NCBI GenBank assembly: GCA_012841865.1
Contig: DUTX01000008.1
Coordinates: forward strand, 1-64,000
Source of the DNA: Acholeplasmataceae bacterium
GTDB taxonomy: Bacteria > Bacillota_I > Bacilli_A > ML615J-28 > CAG-698
Direction: 5' to 3'
Length of the DNA: 64,000 nt
The translations under genes were made by a program, and so were the position numbers. Below are positions 18,314 to 27,924 of this stretch, one piece after another (positions within the stretch are counted from its first letter, which is position 1; every line of letters starts with the position of its first letter). The notes below the pieces were generated by a model. It saw only the letters and a list, made by a program, of their open reading frames with translations. It searched no databases and had not been told where the DNA came from.

Positions 18314-19627
18314 TTATCTCATTGTATGCCCGAGCGTTTCGCTTAAAGTCGGATGGGCAAAAATCACCTCACTTAAATCGGTAATGCTGGCATTTTTATT
18401 TAAAAGAATCGCAGCCTGATGGATAATATCGCTTGCATGAGCGCCGATGATATGAACTCCTTTAATAATATTATCAACGCTCACCACCTTTACAAAACCC
18501 TCAAGTTCACCGCTTGCTTGAGCTTTGCCATTGGCTTGATAGTAAAATTTGTAAATCTTCGGGTTCATTTGTGCACATTCATCTTCACTTAAGCCAACGG
18601 TAGCAACCTCCGGAAACGAAAAAACACAGGCAGGAAGAATTGAAAAATCAATATTTGACTCTTCTTCCAAAATATGTCTAAGAACATGATAACCGCTGTA
18701 AGTCGCACTATGAGCAAGCATCATTTTTCCGGTAACATCACCGATTGCATAAATGTTGGGAAGATTAGTTTGGAAGTCTTTGTTTACGATGATTCCTTTT
18801 TTATCATAATTGATTCCAAGTTCATCCAAACCGAGATTTTCCAAATTCGGAATTCTTCCGATTGCAATCAACAACTTCTCGAAAGAAAGCGTATGTTCTT
18901 GATCTTTTTTTGTAAATATAACTTTTCTTCCAATAATATCTTTAACACGAGCCGATAAATGAAGTTTTATGCCTTGATTCTTTAAAAATCCGGTTAAACG
19001 CTTAGAGATTTCTTTATCGATTAAGGGAAGAATCGAATCCATTGCTTCAATCACTTCCACATCACTTCCGAATTGATTAAAGATTGAGGCGATTTCAATC
19101 CCAACTACCCCCGCTCCCACAATCACCAGCTTTTTCGGAACACTTTTTTCCGCAAGAATCTCTGTTGAGGTGATAATATCGGGATGATGAATATCTCCGA
19201 AGGGAAGACGCGCAGGCCGAGATCCTGTCGCAATCACAAGATATTTGCCTTTATATACATCACCGTTTACGCGGACGGAATTAGGAGTTTCTAAAACAGC
19301 TTCTCCATAGACGAGTTCAACTCCCGACTTCTTAAGCATAAACTGAATGCCTTCGGTAAGTTTCTTCACAATCTTGTTTTTTCGTTCAAGGTTTTTGGAG
19401 AAGTCAAACTGAAAATCTCCGGATATTCCAAAGTCCGAAAAAACTTTAATTTCTTTTAAAATTTCCGCTGTTTTATAGTAAGCTTTAGTCGGAATGCAGC
19501 CTCTTTGTAAACAGGTTCCACCGACTTCATCTTTTTCAATTAAAACCACAGATAAGCCAGTTTTTGCTGCAGTTAGAGCAAGTTCATATCCCCCAGGTCC
19601 CGCTCCGATAATAATAAGATCTTTCAT
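18314..19627 (-). CDS. lpdA: Dihydrolipoyl dehydrogenase (L protein)
   Basis: 437 residues, FAD/NAD flavoenzyme that reoxidises dihydrolipoyl-GcvH. FAD site IIGAGPGGYELALTAAKTG (5-23); redox disulfide GGTCLQRGCIPTK (about 37-49); NAD site VIVGAGVVGIEIASIFN region; second FAD motif YAIGDVTGKMMLAHSA; C-terminal HPTLSE with the catalytic His/Glu. No lipoyl domain is fused. It is the last gene of the gcv operon, overlapping gcvPB by 4 bases, so it is dedicated to glycine cleavage here. Confidence 0.94.
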   Translation of the reverse strand: MKDLIIIGAGPGGYELALTAAKTGLSVVLIEKDEVGGTCLQRGCIPTKAYYKTAEILKEIKVFSDFGISGDFQFDFSKNLERKNKIVKKLTEGIQFMLKKSGVELVYGEAVLETPNSVRVNGDVYKGKYLVIATGSRPARLPFGDIHHPDIITSTEILAEKSVPKKLVIVGAGVVGIEIASIFNQFGSDVEVIEAMDSILPLIDKEISKRLTGFLKNQGIKLHLSARVKDIIGRKVIFTKKDQEHTLSFEKLLIAIGRIPNLENLGLDELGINYDKKGIIVNKDFQTNLPNIYAIGDVTGKMMLAHSATYSGYHVLRHILEEESNIDFSILPACVFSFPEVATVGLSEDECAQMNPKIYKFYYQANGKAQASGELEGFVKVVSVDNIIKGVHIIGAHASDIIHQAAILLNKNASITDLSEVIFAHPTLSETLGHTMR

Positions 19628-21060
19628 TTCAAATCCCTATACTTAATAATCGGACTTCTTGCGGCTTTTACTTCATCAAGCCGGGTTACAACAGTCGTAT
19701 GGGGAGCCTCTTTTAATAACTCGGGAGCCTCTTCCGCTTCACGCGCTATTTTCTTCATAACCTCAATGAAACCGTCCAAGGTTTCTTTCGATTCGACTTC
19801 AGTCGGTTCGATCATCAATGACTGAGAAAAGAGTAGCGGGAAATAGATTGTCGGCGGATGATAACCATAATCAAGGAGGCGCTTCGCCACCTCTAAAGTG
19901 GTTGCTTTACCACTTCTAAGGCCGTCAAAGACAACCTCATGCATGCAGGGGCCAGTAATCGGAAGTTTATAATCGTCTTTTAACTTTTCTTTGATATAGT
20001 TTGCGTTTAAAACCGAGAGATAAGCAACATTCTTCACATTTTCTTTACCCAAACTAAGTAAATATGCATACGCTTTTACAACCACCAGGAAGTTTCCATA
20101 AAAACCGGAAACGCGTCCAATGGAAGATTCATATTCTCTCAGTTCAAACTTAGTGCCAACTTTTTGAATGCGAGGATTAGGAAGATAGGGAACCAGCTTT
20201 TCAACAACCCCGACGGGACCGCTTCCCGGTCCGCCGCCTCCATGCGGTGTTGAAAATGTTTTATGGAGATTAATATGCATAATATCAAAACCCATATCCC
20301 CGGGACGCGAAAGTCCAAGCAAAGCATTTAAGTTAGCACCGTCATAATAAAGGAGACTGCCGTTTTCCCTAAGTAAGCGGGAAATTTCTAAAATATCTTT
20401 TTCAAAAATTCCAAGCGTGTTGGGATTGGTGAGCATCATCCCCGCAACTTCATCGTTTAAGACTTCTTTGAGTTTTTTTGGATCGACAATTCCTTCCGGT
20501 GTCGATTCGACTTCGATGATTTCAAAGCCACAAACACTTGCGGAAGCGGGGTTGGTACCGTGGGCACTGTCCGGAACAATAACCTTATTCCGTTTATAAT
20601 CTCCCTTTCTTAAGAAGTATTCCTTCATAATCATTAGTCCGGTCGCTTCGCCGTGCGCTCCCGCAAAAGGACTGAAGGAAAACTCAGCCATCCCGGTCAA
20701 CAAGGAAAGCATTTTGGAAGTTTCGTAATAGATCTCAAGCGCTCCTTGTGCGGTTTCTGCAGGTTGTAAAGGATGAAGTCCGGTAAAACCGGGTAGACTT
20801 GCTACTTCTTCGTTTATTTTCGGATTGTATTTCATTGTACAAGAGCCGAGGGGATAAAAGCCTTCATCGACCCCATAATTCTTTTTTGATAAATTAGTAT
20901 AATGACGAACGACATCAAGTTCGGTTACTTCCGGAAGTAGCGGTGAAGTTTTGCGGAGGTATTTTTCATCCAAAAACGCTTTTTCTTCAATTGTTGTTTT
21001 TGGAAAACTATAACCGATTCTACCGCTTTTAGAGATCTCAAAAATCAATTTATCATACAT
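19624..21060 (-). CDS. gcvPB: Glycine dehydrogenase (decarboxylating) subunit 2
   Basis: 478 residues, the PLP-carrying half of the split P protein. The PLP lysine lies in INLHKTFSTPHGGGGPGSG; other family blocks are YPLGSCTMKYNPKINEEVAS, LHPLQPAETAQGALEI and SAHGTNPASASVCGF. I start at ATG 21060 (MYDKLIFEIS) because the upstream in-frame extension lies wholly inside gcvPA and this start gives an 8-base overlap with the gcvPA stop, typical of coupling. With gcvPA it decarboxylates glycine and passes the aminomethyl group to lipoyl-GcvH. Confidence 0.95.
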   Translation of the reverse strand: MYDKLIFEISKSGRIGYSFPKTTIEEKAFLDEKYLRKTSPLLPEVTELDVVRHYTNLSKKNYGVDEGFYPLGSCTMKYNPKINEEVASLPGFTGLHPLQPAETAQGALEIYYETSKMLSLLTGMAEFSFSPFAGAHGEATGLMIMKEYFLRKGDYKRNKVIVPDSAHGTNPASASVCGFEIIEVESTPEGIVDPKKLKEVLNDEVAGMMLTNPNTLGIFEKDILEISRLLRENGSLLYYDGANLNALLGLSRPGDMGFDIMHINLHKTFSTPHGGGGPGSGPVGVVEKLVPYLPNPRIQKVGTKFELREYESSIGRVSGFYGNFLVVVKAYAYLLSLGKENVKNVAYLSVLNANYIKEKLKDDYKLPITGPCMHEVVFDGLRSGKATTLEVAKRLLDYGYHPPTIYFPLLFSQSLMIEPTEVESKETLDGFIEVMKKIAREAEEAPELLKEAPHTTVVTRLDEVKAARSPIIKYRDLK

Positions 21061-22393
21061 GATAAGCCTCCACCGTCTTGATAAATTCATCGATTTCAGC
21101 CTGAGTGCGAACTTCGGTTGCACAGAATAAAATGCAACCTTTAAAATTCGGACCATAGCAAGACAAATCGAGACCGGAAAGGAATCCCTTCTCTATAAGA
21201 TATTGATTGAACTTTGAAATATCGAGATCGGTTTTTAAAACGAACTCTTTAAAGAAAGGTTGCGAACTTACTCGCTCAAACTTGCCGGTTTCTAAGAGTT
21301 TTCTTTCCAGATAATGTGCATTGTAATAAGCGCGTTTAGCGGCAGCAACCAAACCTTCTTTACCGAGCAAACTCATATAAATTGTTGTATGCAAGGCCAT
21401 TAAACTTTGATTGGAACAAATGTTGGAATTGGCTTTTTCCCGACGGATATGTTGTTCTCGGGCTTGTAAGGTTAAGACAAAACCTCTTCTGCCTTTGGTG
21501 TCCGTCGTTATTCCACAAATTCGTCCCGGCATTTTTCGTAAAAGTTTCTCGGTCGCAGCGATAAAGCCGACATAAGGTCCGCCGAAACTTTTCGGGATCC
21601 CAAGCGTTTGGCCGTCACCGCAAGCAATATCGGCACCGATTTCACCCGGTGTTTTTAAAACCGCCAAAGTTGACGGATCGACATTCATTATCAAAAGACT
21701 TTTATTAGTATGAATTGCATTGACAATTGCTTCCGCATCTTCAATAACTCCGAAGAAATTCGGATTTTGAATAATTACGGCAGCGACGCTCTCATCAAGT
21801 TTTTCAAGCAAATCTTCTTTTGAAGTCCTAAGTTCATCGTTTGAAATAAATTTGAGCTCTAAATTTCGAAAACGCGCATAAGTCTTTAAAACCTCGATAA
21901 CGAGAGGATTTAGAGCGGAGCTAATCAAAACTTTATTCCTTCTTGTCTGCGCTGTTGCCATAAACATTGCTTCCATGGTGGCAGTAGCGCCATCATAAAC
22001 GGAAGCATTGCTGATATCAAGATTGGTAAGTTCCGTAATCAAACTTTGAAATTCAAAAATGTATTGGAGCGTTCCTTGCGAGATTTCCGGTTGATAAGGC
22101 GTATAGGAAGTTAAGAATTCTTGGCGGGAGGTAAGAGCGGGAATGACCGCCGGCGTGTAAACATCATAGGAACCGGCTCCGCGGAAAGCAATTAATTGCT
22201 TATTTTTTTCCGCAAGTTCCCGCATCTTTTCCCTTAATTCAATTTCAGAATGCGCCTTTGGTAAATCGAGCTCGCCTTGATAGATGACAGCTTCCGGAAG
22301 ATCTGAAAAAAGATCAGTTACCGAATCGACGCCGATATTTTTAAGCATTTCTTTGAGATCAGCTTCGGTATGAGGAAAATATTTGTACATCAT
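21053..22393 (-). CDS. gcvPA: Glycine dehydrogenase (decarboxylating) subunit 1
   Basis: 446 residues, the N-terminal-type subunit of the split P protein. It begins YFPHTEADLKEML and contains FRGAGSYDVYTPAVIPALTS, YQPEISQGTLQYIFEFQS, NPNFFGVIEDAE and SFGGPYVGFIA, all typical. It pairs with gcvPB. It overlaps gcvH by 4 bases (ATGA) upstream and gcvPB by 8 bases downstream. Confidence 0.95.
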   Translation of the reverse strand: MMYKYFPHTEADLKEMLKNIGVDSVTDLFSDLPEAVIYQGELDLPKAHSEIELREKMRELAEKNKQLIAFRGAGSYDVYTPAVIPALTSRQEFLTSYTPYQPEISQGTLQYIFEFQSLITELTNLDISNASVYDGATATMEAMFMATAQTRRNKVLISSALNPLVIEVLKTYARFRNLELKFISNDELRTSKEDLLEKLDESVAAVIIQNPNFFGVIEDAEAIVNAIHTNKSLLIMNVDPSTLAVLKTPGEIGADIACGDGQTLGIPKSFGGPYVGFIAATEKLLRKMPGRICGITTDTKGRRGFVLTLQAREQHIRREKANSNICSNQSLMALHTTIYMSLLGKEGLVAAAKRAYYNAHYLERKLLETGKFERVSSQPFFKEFVLKTDLDISKFNQYLIEKGFLSGLDLSCYGPNFKGCILFCATEVRTQAEIDEFIKTVEAYHV

Positions 22394-22767
22394 TCGAGAA
22401 TATCACGATAACCTTGAGCATCAAGCAGGCTATCAAGTTCTTTTTCATCATCAAGTTTAACCTTAATAATCCAAGCGCCATAAGGATCAGAATTAATTAG
22501 TTCCGGATTATCGATTACTTCTTCGTTAATTTCAATAATTTCGCCGCTAACCGGTGCAAGAAGATCTGAAGCCGCTTTGACACTTTCGACGGCGCCGAAT
22601 TCCGAAAACTGTTTAACCTGATCGCCGACCTCACCGACTTCAAGATAAACAACCGAACCTAAACTGTCCTGGGCATAATCGCTGATTCCAATGATCGCTA
22701 CATCGCCTTCTACAAGGCACCACTCATGACTTTTCGTATACAAAAGATTTTCCAAAACTTTACTCAT
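22390..22767 (-). CDS. gcvH: Glycine cleavage system H protein
   Basis: 125 residues, the lipoyl carrier. The lipoylation site is the Lys in GAVESVKAASDLLAPVSGEI (about residue 63). The N-terminal KSHEWCLVEGDVAIIGISDYAQDSLG and the C-terminal GAWIIKVKLDDEKELDSLL are standard. lplA lies in the same operon and can supply its lipoate. Confidence 0.96.
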   Translation of the reverse strand: MSKVLENLLYTKSHEWCLVEGDVAIIGISDYAQDSLGSVVYLEVGEVGDQVKQFSEFGAVESVKAASDLLAPVSGEIIEINEEVIDNPELINSDPYGAWIIKVKLDDEKELDSLLDAQGYRDILE

Positions 22768-22776
22768 AATGTCCTC

Positions 22777-23859
22777 CTAACGAATATATTTCTTTTCTAA
22801 AAATTTTTTATTTCTGACTTTCGCAGGCACTTTGTTTTTCCGGATTCTAACCATTACCTCCGTGCCGATTTTCGAAAATTCCTTCTTTACCAAAGCAAAA
22901 GCTAAAGAAACATCCCAGCCGGGAATCATATATCCGGTCGTGATTTCACCGATAACTTCAGAATCAGCTTCAACTTCATAGCCAGCGCGGGCAATTCCCT
23001 TATCCAACAATTCCAAAGCAACGATTCTTTCTTTTATACCTGCTTCTTTTTGTTTTCTTAAAGATTCAACACCGATAAATTCTTTTTCAAGGGCAACAGC
23101 AAAGCCGAGTCCCGCAACCAAGGGGTTAATTTTTTCACTGATTTCATGGCCGTAAAGCGGCATTGCTGCTTCAAAACGAAGAGTATCCCGGCAACCCAAA
23201 CCACAAAGAGTTACTTCCGGATGGTTTAGGAATTCTTGAAATAGCATTAAAATATCGGCATCAGTACCGTAAATCTCAAAACCGTCCTCACCGGTATAAC
23301 CGCTTCTCGATACTAAAAATTCTTTTCCTATGATTTCAAAATGTTCAAAAGTAAAAGCTTTTAAATCTTTCAGCGGATAAGAAGTTAATTTCTCAAGTAC
23401 GGCTCCGGATAGAGGCCCTTGTAAGGCTAGTTGCGAGAATTGGTCCGATTCATCAATAACTTCCACAGCAAACCCTTCTTGGTTGGATAAAATCCATTCA
23501 AAATCTTTGTCTTTGTTGGCAGCATTCACGACCAGAAGATAATCTTCGGGCCCATAAGCATAAACCATCAAATCATCCACTACCCCTCCGTCAGGATAGA
23601 GGAGGAGTCCGTAATACATCTTTTTTGTTTCTGTTTCGGGAACCTGACAGGTAATTAAATAATTAAGGAATTTGTTGGCATCTTTTCCAACAATTCTGAT
23701 TTCGCCCATATGGCTGACATCAAAGAGCCCCGCACTTTCCCGAACGGCGCGATGTTCCGATCCAATACCGGTATACTCAAGCGGCATCAGATAACCACCG
23801 AACTCAACCATCCGCGCATTTTGCTTCTGGTGTTCGTCATACAAAACCGTTGTTTTCAT
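22777..23859 (-). CDS. gcvT: Aminomethyltransferase (T protein)
   Basis: 360 residues, GcvT family; transfers the methylene group from aminomethyl-lipoyl GcvH to tetrahydrofolate and releases ammonia. Recognised by GGYLMPLEYTGIGSEHRAVR, GLFDVSHMGEIRIVG (with the Asp at about 45 pointing to substrate), SRSGYTGEDGFEIY and LGCRDTLRFEAAMPLYGHE. The length is normal. Between lplA (4-base gap) and gcvH (9-base gap). Confidence 0.95.
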   Translation of the reverse strand: MKTTVLYDEHQKQNARMVEFGGYLMPLEYTGIGSEHRAVRESAGLFDVSHMGEIRIVGKDANKFLNYLITCQVPETETKKMYYGLLLYPDGGVVDDLMVYAYGPEDYLLVVNAANKDKDFEWILSNQEGFAVEVIDESDQFSQLALQGPLSGAVLEKLTSYPLKDLKAFTFEHFEIIGKEFLVSRSGYTGEDGFEIYGTDADILMLFQEFLNHPEVTLCGLGCRDTLRFEAAMPLYGHEISEKINPLVAGLGFAVALEKEFIGVESLRKQKEAGIKERIVALELLDKGIARAGYEVEADSEVIGEITTGYMIPGWDVSLAFALVKKEFSKIGTEVMVRIRKNKVPAKVRNKKFLEKKYIR

Positions 23860-23863
23860 TTCT

Positions 23864-24829
23864 TTACCTCCAAACCAAATCGATTATATCTTCAGGACTC
23901 GCATCAACAATGTAATCAGAAAGCTGAATCTCAGCAAGTATCTTTTCAAAACTTTCTTTGGTGAATTCTTGATTAAAGAAAAATTGATAAAGTTCCGTTA
24001 ATTCTTGATTTGTAAAGAAATCACCGTTAAAAGAGATTGCTTTAATTTTGCCTTTTTTAACCTCAATCATAACCTCAATCCCGCCCCAAGGATAACGTTT
24101 CTTATTTTTGAATGTATAGGGAGGATTTTGGTAATTTAACCATTCTTTGGTTAAATACATTTTCTCAAGTTCTTTAATTTCTCTGATTTCGGAATCAGAA
24201 AGATAAATCTCTTCCGTTGAGATATCATTATAAATATAGTCCATCAAACCATAGATATCAAAATCCAAATAATCTTTCAGATTAATGACGCGCTGGCGAA
24301 CGGAACTGATTCCCTTAGAAATCAGCTTCGAATCATCAGGGGTTAATGATGCAACCATTTTTTCGATGCTGGTATCAAACATCATTGTTCCATGTAAAAT
24401 CGAGCCATGAACGCTTGTCATAAATGCATTACCGGAAAATTTCTTATCCTGAAACAATAAGTCATTTCGCCCCGAAAAAACAACATCAAGACCGAGTTTT
24501 TTCAAAGCATCTTGAATGAAGCCTAAATATTTTTTGAAAACTTCTTCTCTATTGGTGTTTTTAGTTAAAAAAGTAAACATAAAACAACCTTCATCCGCAA
24601 AAACAGCGCCGCCGCCGGTATGACGTCTGAAGACCTTAATACCATTTTTTTCGGTATAATCCAAATTAACTTCTGCAGAAATTAACTGATTCTTCCCACA
24701 AATTACAGCTTTATATAAATCCCAGAGGAAGAATAAGTCTTCATCTATTCGCGGTAAGAAATATTTTTCGATGGCCAAATAAAACGATATATCATTTTTT
24801 CCTAATGGTTTTAAATTCAAACTTCTCAT
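23864..24829 (-). CDS. lplA: Lipoate-protein ligase
   Basis: 321 residues, LplA/BPL_LplA_LipB fold. Family blocks are FRRHTGGGAVFADEGCFMFTF (trimmed: RRHTGGGAVF near residue 68), NDLLFQDKKFSGNAF and ILHGTMMFDTSIEKM, and a C-terminal accessory lobe about 240-321. It activates free lipoate and attaches it to GcvH. It is the first gene of the glycine-cleavage operon; placing lplA in front of gcvT-H-PA-PB and lpdA makes the operon self-sufficient for salvaged lipoate. A -10-like TATTAT with an extended TG (near 24845-24853) is the likely promoter, but its -35 is poor. Confidence 0.92.
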   Translation of the reverse strand: MRSLNLKPLGKNDISFYLAIEKYFLPRIDEDLFFLWDLYKAVICGKNQLISAEVNLDYTEKNGIKVFRRHTGGGAVFADEGCFMFTFLTKNTNREEVFKKYLGFIQDALKKLGLDVVFSGRNDLLFQDKKFSGNAFMTSVHGSILHGTMMFDTSIEKMVASLTPDDSKLISKGISSVRQRVINLKDYLDFDIYGLMDYIYNDISTEEIYLSDSEIREIKELEKMYLTKEWLNYQNPPYTFKNKKRYPWGGIEVMIEVKKGKIKAISFNGDFFTNQELTELYQFFFNQEFTKESFEKILAEIQLSDYIVDASPEDIIDLVWR

Positions 24830-24895
24830 AATTTTCTACCTGCTATAATAATACCATATTTAAATAAATTATTAAATATATTTAACTTAAAAAAC

Positions 24896-24923
24896 AAAAA
24901 AGGCATTAGTTTTCATAATGCCT
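24896..24923 (-). terminator. Terminator after the pseudouridine synthase gene
   Basis: On minus AGGCATTA-tgaaaac-TAATGCCT is followed by TTTTTTG and overlaps the end of the coding region. Confidence 0.8.
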
Positions 24924-25749
24924 GGTTTAACCAATCCGTTTTTTTCTTAACCTCAATATCTTTTTCTGTGCTAGGATGTTTGAAATGCAATCGATAAGCA
25001 TGTAAACGAAGGATTTCCGCACCTTTTCCGTAGAGTTTATCACCGACAACGGGATGGCCCAAGGTTGCAAGATGAACACGGATTTGATGGCAGCGTCCGG
25101 TTTTGATTGTAAGTTCTAAAAGACTTGTTTCTAAATATTCTTTGATAACGCGGTATAAGGTAAGTGAAGCCTTGCCGTCTGAAGCTGTGGTCCGCCTTAG
25201 TCTGTCGCCAGTTAAGCGCTTAATCGGAAAAGTAATCCTTCCTTCCTTTTTTGGTAAATGCCCTTCCGCTTCCGCAAGATACACCTTTTCGATAGCTGTT
25301 GTTTGTAACAAATGATGCAGATGCGCATTCTTTGCGACTAAGACCAAACCGGAAGTTCCGTAATCAAGGCGGGTAACAATGTGAATATTGGCGTTTACTC
25401 CTGTAGTTACGTAGTAATGTTTAATTCTTCCGATTAAATTATCTTCCACATATTTCTTCGAAGGTTGTGTGGAAAGATTGGCGGGTTTGTTTATGATGAG
25501 TAAATATTTATCTTCATATACTATTTCTAAAGGCTTCGCTACGGGTATAATGTTCGGGTTTTCTTTTTCCGATAAAAATATTTCTAAAACATCGCCTGGT
25601 TTGATTGGAAACCAGTTTTCTGCTGAGTTTCCGTTAATATAGATTTCCCCATAGAGTTTGATTTTTCGGCCGAGACTCCGAGAAACGCCCTTCTCTAATA
25701 TATACTCTTTTACAAGGCTTTCCTTTTCAACCAAAAATTTTAAAACCAT
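24913..25749 (-). CDS. RluA-family RNA pseudouridine synthase
   Basis: 278 residues. An N-terminal S4-like segment (SLGRKIKLYGEIYINGNSAE ... IKPGDVLEIF) precedes the catalytic domain with TRLDYGTSGLVLVAKN; the Asp of RLD is the conserved nucleophile, though the usual RLDxxTSG has Tyr-Gly here. C-terminal RCHQIRVHLATLGHPVVGDKLYG is the second family motif. It modifies uridines in rRNA or tRNA; which site is not readable. It lies between lplA and fusA2-like genes, each separated by a terminator. Confidence 0.88.
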   Translation of the reverse strand: MVLKFLVEKESLVKEYILEKGVSRSLGRKIKLYGEIYINGNSAENWFPIKPGDVLEIFLSEKENPNIIPVAKPLEIVYEDKYLLIINKPANLSTQPSKKYVEDNLIGRIKHYYVTTGVNANIHIVTRLDYGTSGLVLVAKNAHLHHLLQTTAIEKVYLAEAEGHLPKKEGRITFPIKRLTGDRLRRTTASDGKASLTLYRVIKEYLETSLLELTIKTGRCHQIRVHLATLGHPVVGDKLYGKGAEILRLHAYRLHFKHPSTEKDIEVKKKTDWLNQAL

Positions 25750-25762
25750 AATCCACCTAAAG

Positions 25763-25795
25763 AAAGTAAGAAGCGACCTAAGGCCGCTTCATTTT
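25763..25795 (-). terminator. Terminator after the EF-G paralogue
   Basis: On minus GAAGCGGCCT-t-AGGTCGCTTC (25790-25770) is followed by a moderately T-rich tail (TTACTTTCTTT). Confidence 0.65.
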
Positions 25796-27845
25796 ATTTT
25801 TTGTATTCTTCAATAATTTTCTGTACTAAATGTTCGGGCACTTCTTCGTATCTTAAGAATTTACGGGTGAAAAGGCCGCTTGCTTGGGTCATCGCTTTTA
25901 AGTCAACCGCATATTTGGTAATTTCAGCTTCCGGCACTTCCGCAATAATCTCTTGATAGCCGTCTTTTTGTTCCATACCGAGAACGCGACCGCGTCTTTT
26001 CGTCATATCGCCCATAATATCTCCAACAAACTCATCTTTTACATAGACATTGACTTGCATAATCGGTTCTAAGATGGTGGGACGAAGTTTATCAAGGGCA
26101 TTTCTGAAAGCAAGGCCCGCAGCCAGTTTAAAGGAAATTTCATTGGAGTCAACCGGATGGTAACTTCCGTCATATAAAGTGGCTTTAATGCCAATGACAG
26201 GAAAGCCCGCAAGAGGTCCTTTTTCCATGGTTTCAATTAAACCTTTTTCAACGGCAGGGAAGTAGTTTTTCGGAACCGCACCGCCGACGATTACCTCTTC
26301 AAAAATGAAATCTTCTTCGCAAGGTTCGAAACGAATCCAAACATCACCGAATTGACCGGCTCCGCCCGATTGTTTCTTATGACGCCCTTGCGCTTCACCT
26401 TTGCTTCTGATAGTTTCGCGGTAAACGATTTTTTGGTCGCTGGTTTCGACTTCGACCTTAAACATATTCTTCATCCGTTCCAGGATATAACCGATATGGG
26501 TCATTCCGTGGCCACCGATTAAAAGCTGAGAGGTTTCCGGATTGCGTCTGATTTCAAAAGTATCATCTTCCAGTTTCAATCTTGCAAGCGAACCGGAAAG
26601 TTTATCTTCGTCTTGTTTATTTTTCGGATAAATTGCAATATAGATAATCGGAGTCGGATGTTCAACTTTCGGATATTGGATTGGATCTTTCTTATCCGAG
26701 AAAGTAATGGAATTCATTAATTCCGAAACCTTGGTGACAACAGCGATATCGCCTGCATAAACTGTGTCAACCGGTATTTGGGTTTTTCCGCGCATAACGA
26801 AAAGTTGCGGTAATTTTATGGTAACGTCGTTTTCACAGACATATACTTCTTGGCCGGTTTTCAACGCTCCCGAATAAAGTCTGAAAAACGAAAGTGAACC
26901 GACGAAAGGATCGATGATTGTCTTAAAGACAAATCCGGAAACAGGAAGATTAGCATCGGCTTCGCGGCTAACTTCGGCTTTGGTTTTCGGATGGATTCCG
27001 GCTTTGGCCCCAACTTGGGCGGGACTCGGAATATAATCCAGAATAGTATCTAAAACCGTACAAATACCGATATCAGTAGTGCTGGAAACGGTGACGATTG
27101 GGAAAAGGTCACCCGCCATCATTGCATTTCTTAAGCCTGAAGCAATTTCTTCACTTGTCAGTTCTTCACCGCTGAAATATTTTTCCAGCAATTCTTCCGA
27201 TGACTCCGCAACACTTTCCAACAAGTTGTCATAGAGTTCTTCGGCTCTTCCGGAAAGGTCACCAGGAACGGGAATCGCTTTACAATCCAAACCTTCATAA
27301 GCGCTTTTATTCAATACTTCAACCAAGCCGGTAAATTTATCTTGAGTTCCGAGCGGAAGTGTAAATTCGACCGCACGGTTGCTAAGTTTATCTTTAATTG
27401 AGGTAATCACATCATCATATTTGATGTTTTCTTTATCCATTTTATTGACAACAAAAATTGTCGGCAAATTGCGTTTTCTCAGTTCCATCCAAACTCTTTC
27501 GGTTCCGACTTCTACGCCTTTGGTAGCATCAACCAAAACAACGGCTCCGTCGGATACAGCCAAGACATTTTCAAGTTCTCCGATGAACTCTTCGGATCCG
27601 GGGGTATCTAAAAAGTTGATTTTCGAATCCTTCCATTCAACCGGAAGCATTGATGCGGTCAAAGTAGTCAAGCGGTGATGTTCTTCGGCGGTATAGTCAC
27701 CTACTGTATTTTTCTTCTCCACTTCTCCCTTTTTCTCGATTGCTTTCGAGACATAAAGGACAGATTCGCCGAAAGTGGTTTTTCCGCTACCCATGTGACC
27801 AACAATCGTAACATTTCGTATTGCGTTCGTATTATATAATTTCAT
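25794..27845 (-). CDS. Elongation factor G-like GTPase (EF-G paralogue)
   Basis: 683 residues, five-domain translational GTPase of the FusA2/EF-G-like group. G1 is GHMGSGKTT, the G3 DTPG lies in INFLDTPGSEEF and G4 is NKMD; the switch I region reads GDYTAEEHHRLTT where canonical EF-G has the RGITI motif, a sign that this is a paralogue and not the housekeeping translocase. Domains III-V follow (RNPETSQLLIGGHGMTH, GGAGQFGDVWIRFEP, HPVDSNEISFKLA). I start at ATG 27845 because GGAGG lies 6 bases upstream. The role of such paralogues (ribosome rescue, recycling or stress) is unsettled. Confidence 0.85.
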   Translation of the reverse strand: MKLYNTNAIRNVTIVGHMGSGKTTFGESVLYVSKAIEKKGEVEKKNTVGDYTAEEHHRLTTLTASMLPVEWKDSKINFLDTPGSEEFIGELENVLAVSDGAVVLVDATKGVEVGTERVWMELRKRNLPTIFVVNKMDKENIKYDDVITSIKDKLSNRAVEFTLPLGTQDKFTGLVEVLNKSAYEGLDCKAIPVPGDLSGRAEELYDNLLESVAESSEELLEKYFSGEELTSEEIASGLRNAMMAGDLFPIVTVSSTTDIGICTVLDTILDYIPSPAQVGAKAGIHPKTKAEVSREADANLPVSGFVFKTIIDPFVGSLSFFRLYSGALKTGQEVYVCENDVTIKLPQLFVMRGKTQIPVDTVYAGDIAVVTKVSELMNSITFSDKKDPIQYPKVEHPTPIIYIAIYPKNKQDEDKLSGSLARLKLEDDTFEIRRNPETSQLLIGGHGMTHIGYILERMKNMFKVEVETSDQKIVYRETIRSKGEAQGRHKKQSGGAGQFGDVWIRFEPCEEDFIFEEVIVGGAVPKNYFPAVEKGLIETMEKGPLAGFPVIGIKATLYDGSYHPVDSNEISFKLAAGLAFRNALDKLRPTILEPIMQVNVYVKDEFVGDIMGDMTKRRGRVLGMEQKDGYQEIIAEVPEAEITKYAVDLKAMTQASGLFTRKFLRYEEVPEHLVQKIIEEYKK

Positions 27846-27882
27846 CTTAAACCTCCTATAGCAAACGTTCACACTAATTGTT

Positions 27883-27910
27883 ATTATACTACATCTTCAT
27901 AAATTTTCAA
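27883..27910 (-). promoter_or_regulatory. Promoter of the EF-G paralogue
   Basis: On minus: TTGAAA (27910-27905), 16-base spacer, TATAAT (27888-27883). Confidence 0.7.
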
Positions 27911-27924
27911 AACACTTTTTTTAT

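Noticed and set aside
24830-24912. Glycine riboswitch before the gcv operon
   Set aside because: The gap is only 83 bases, AT-rich, and is mostly the terminator of the upstream gene; no aptamer core is visible.
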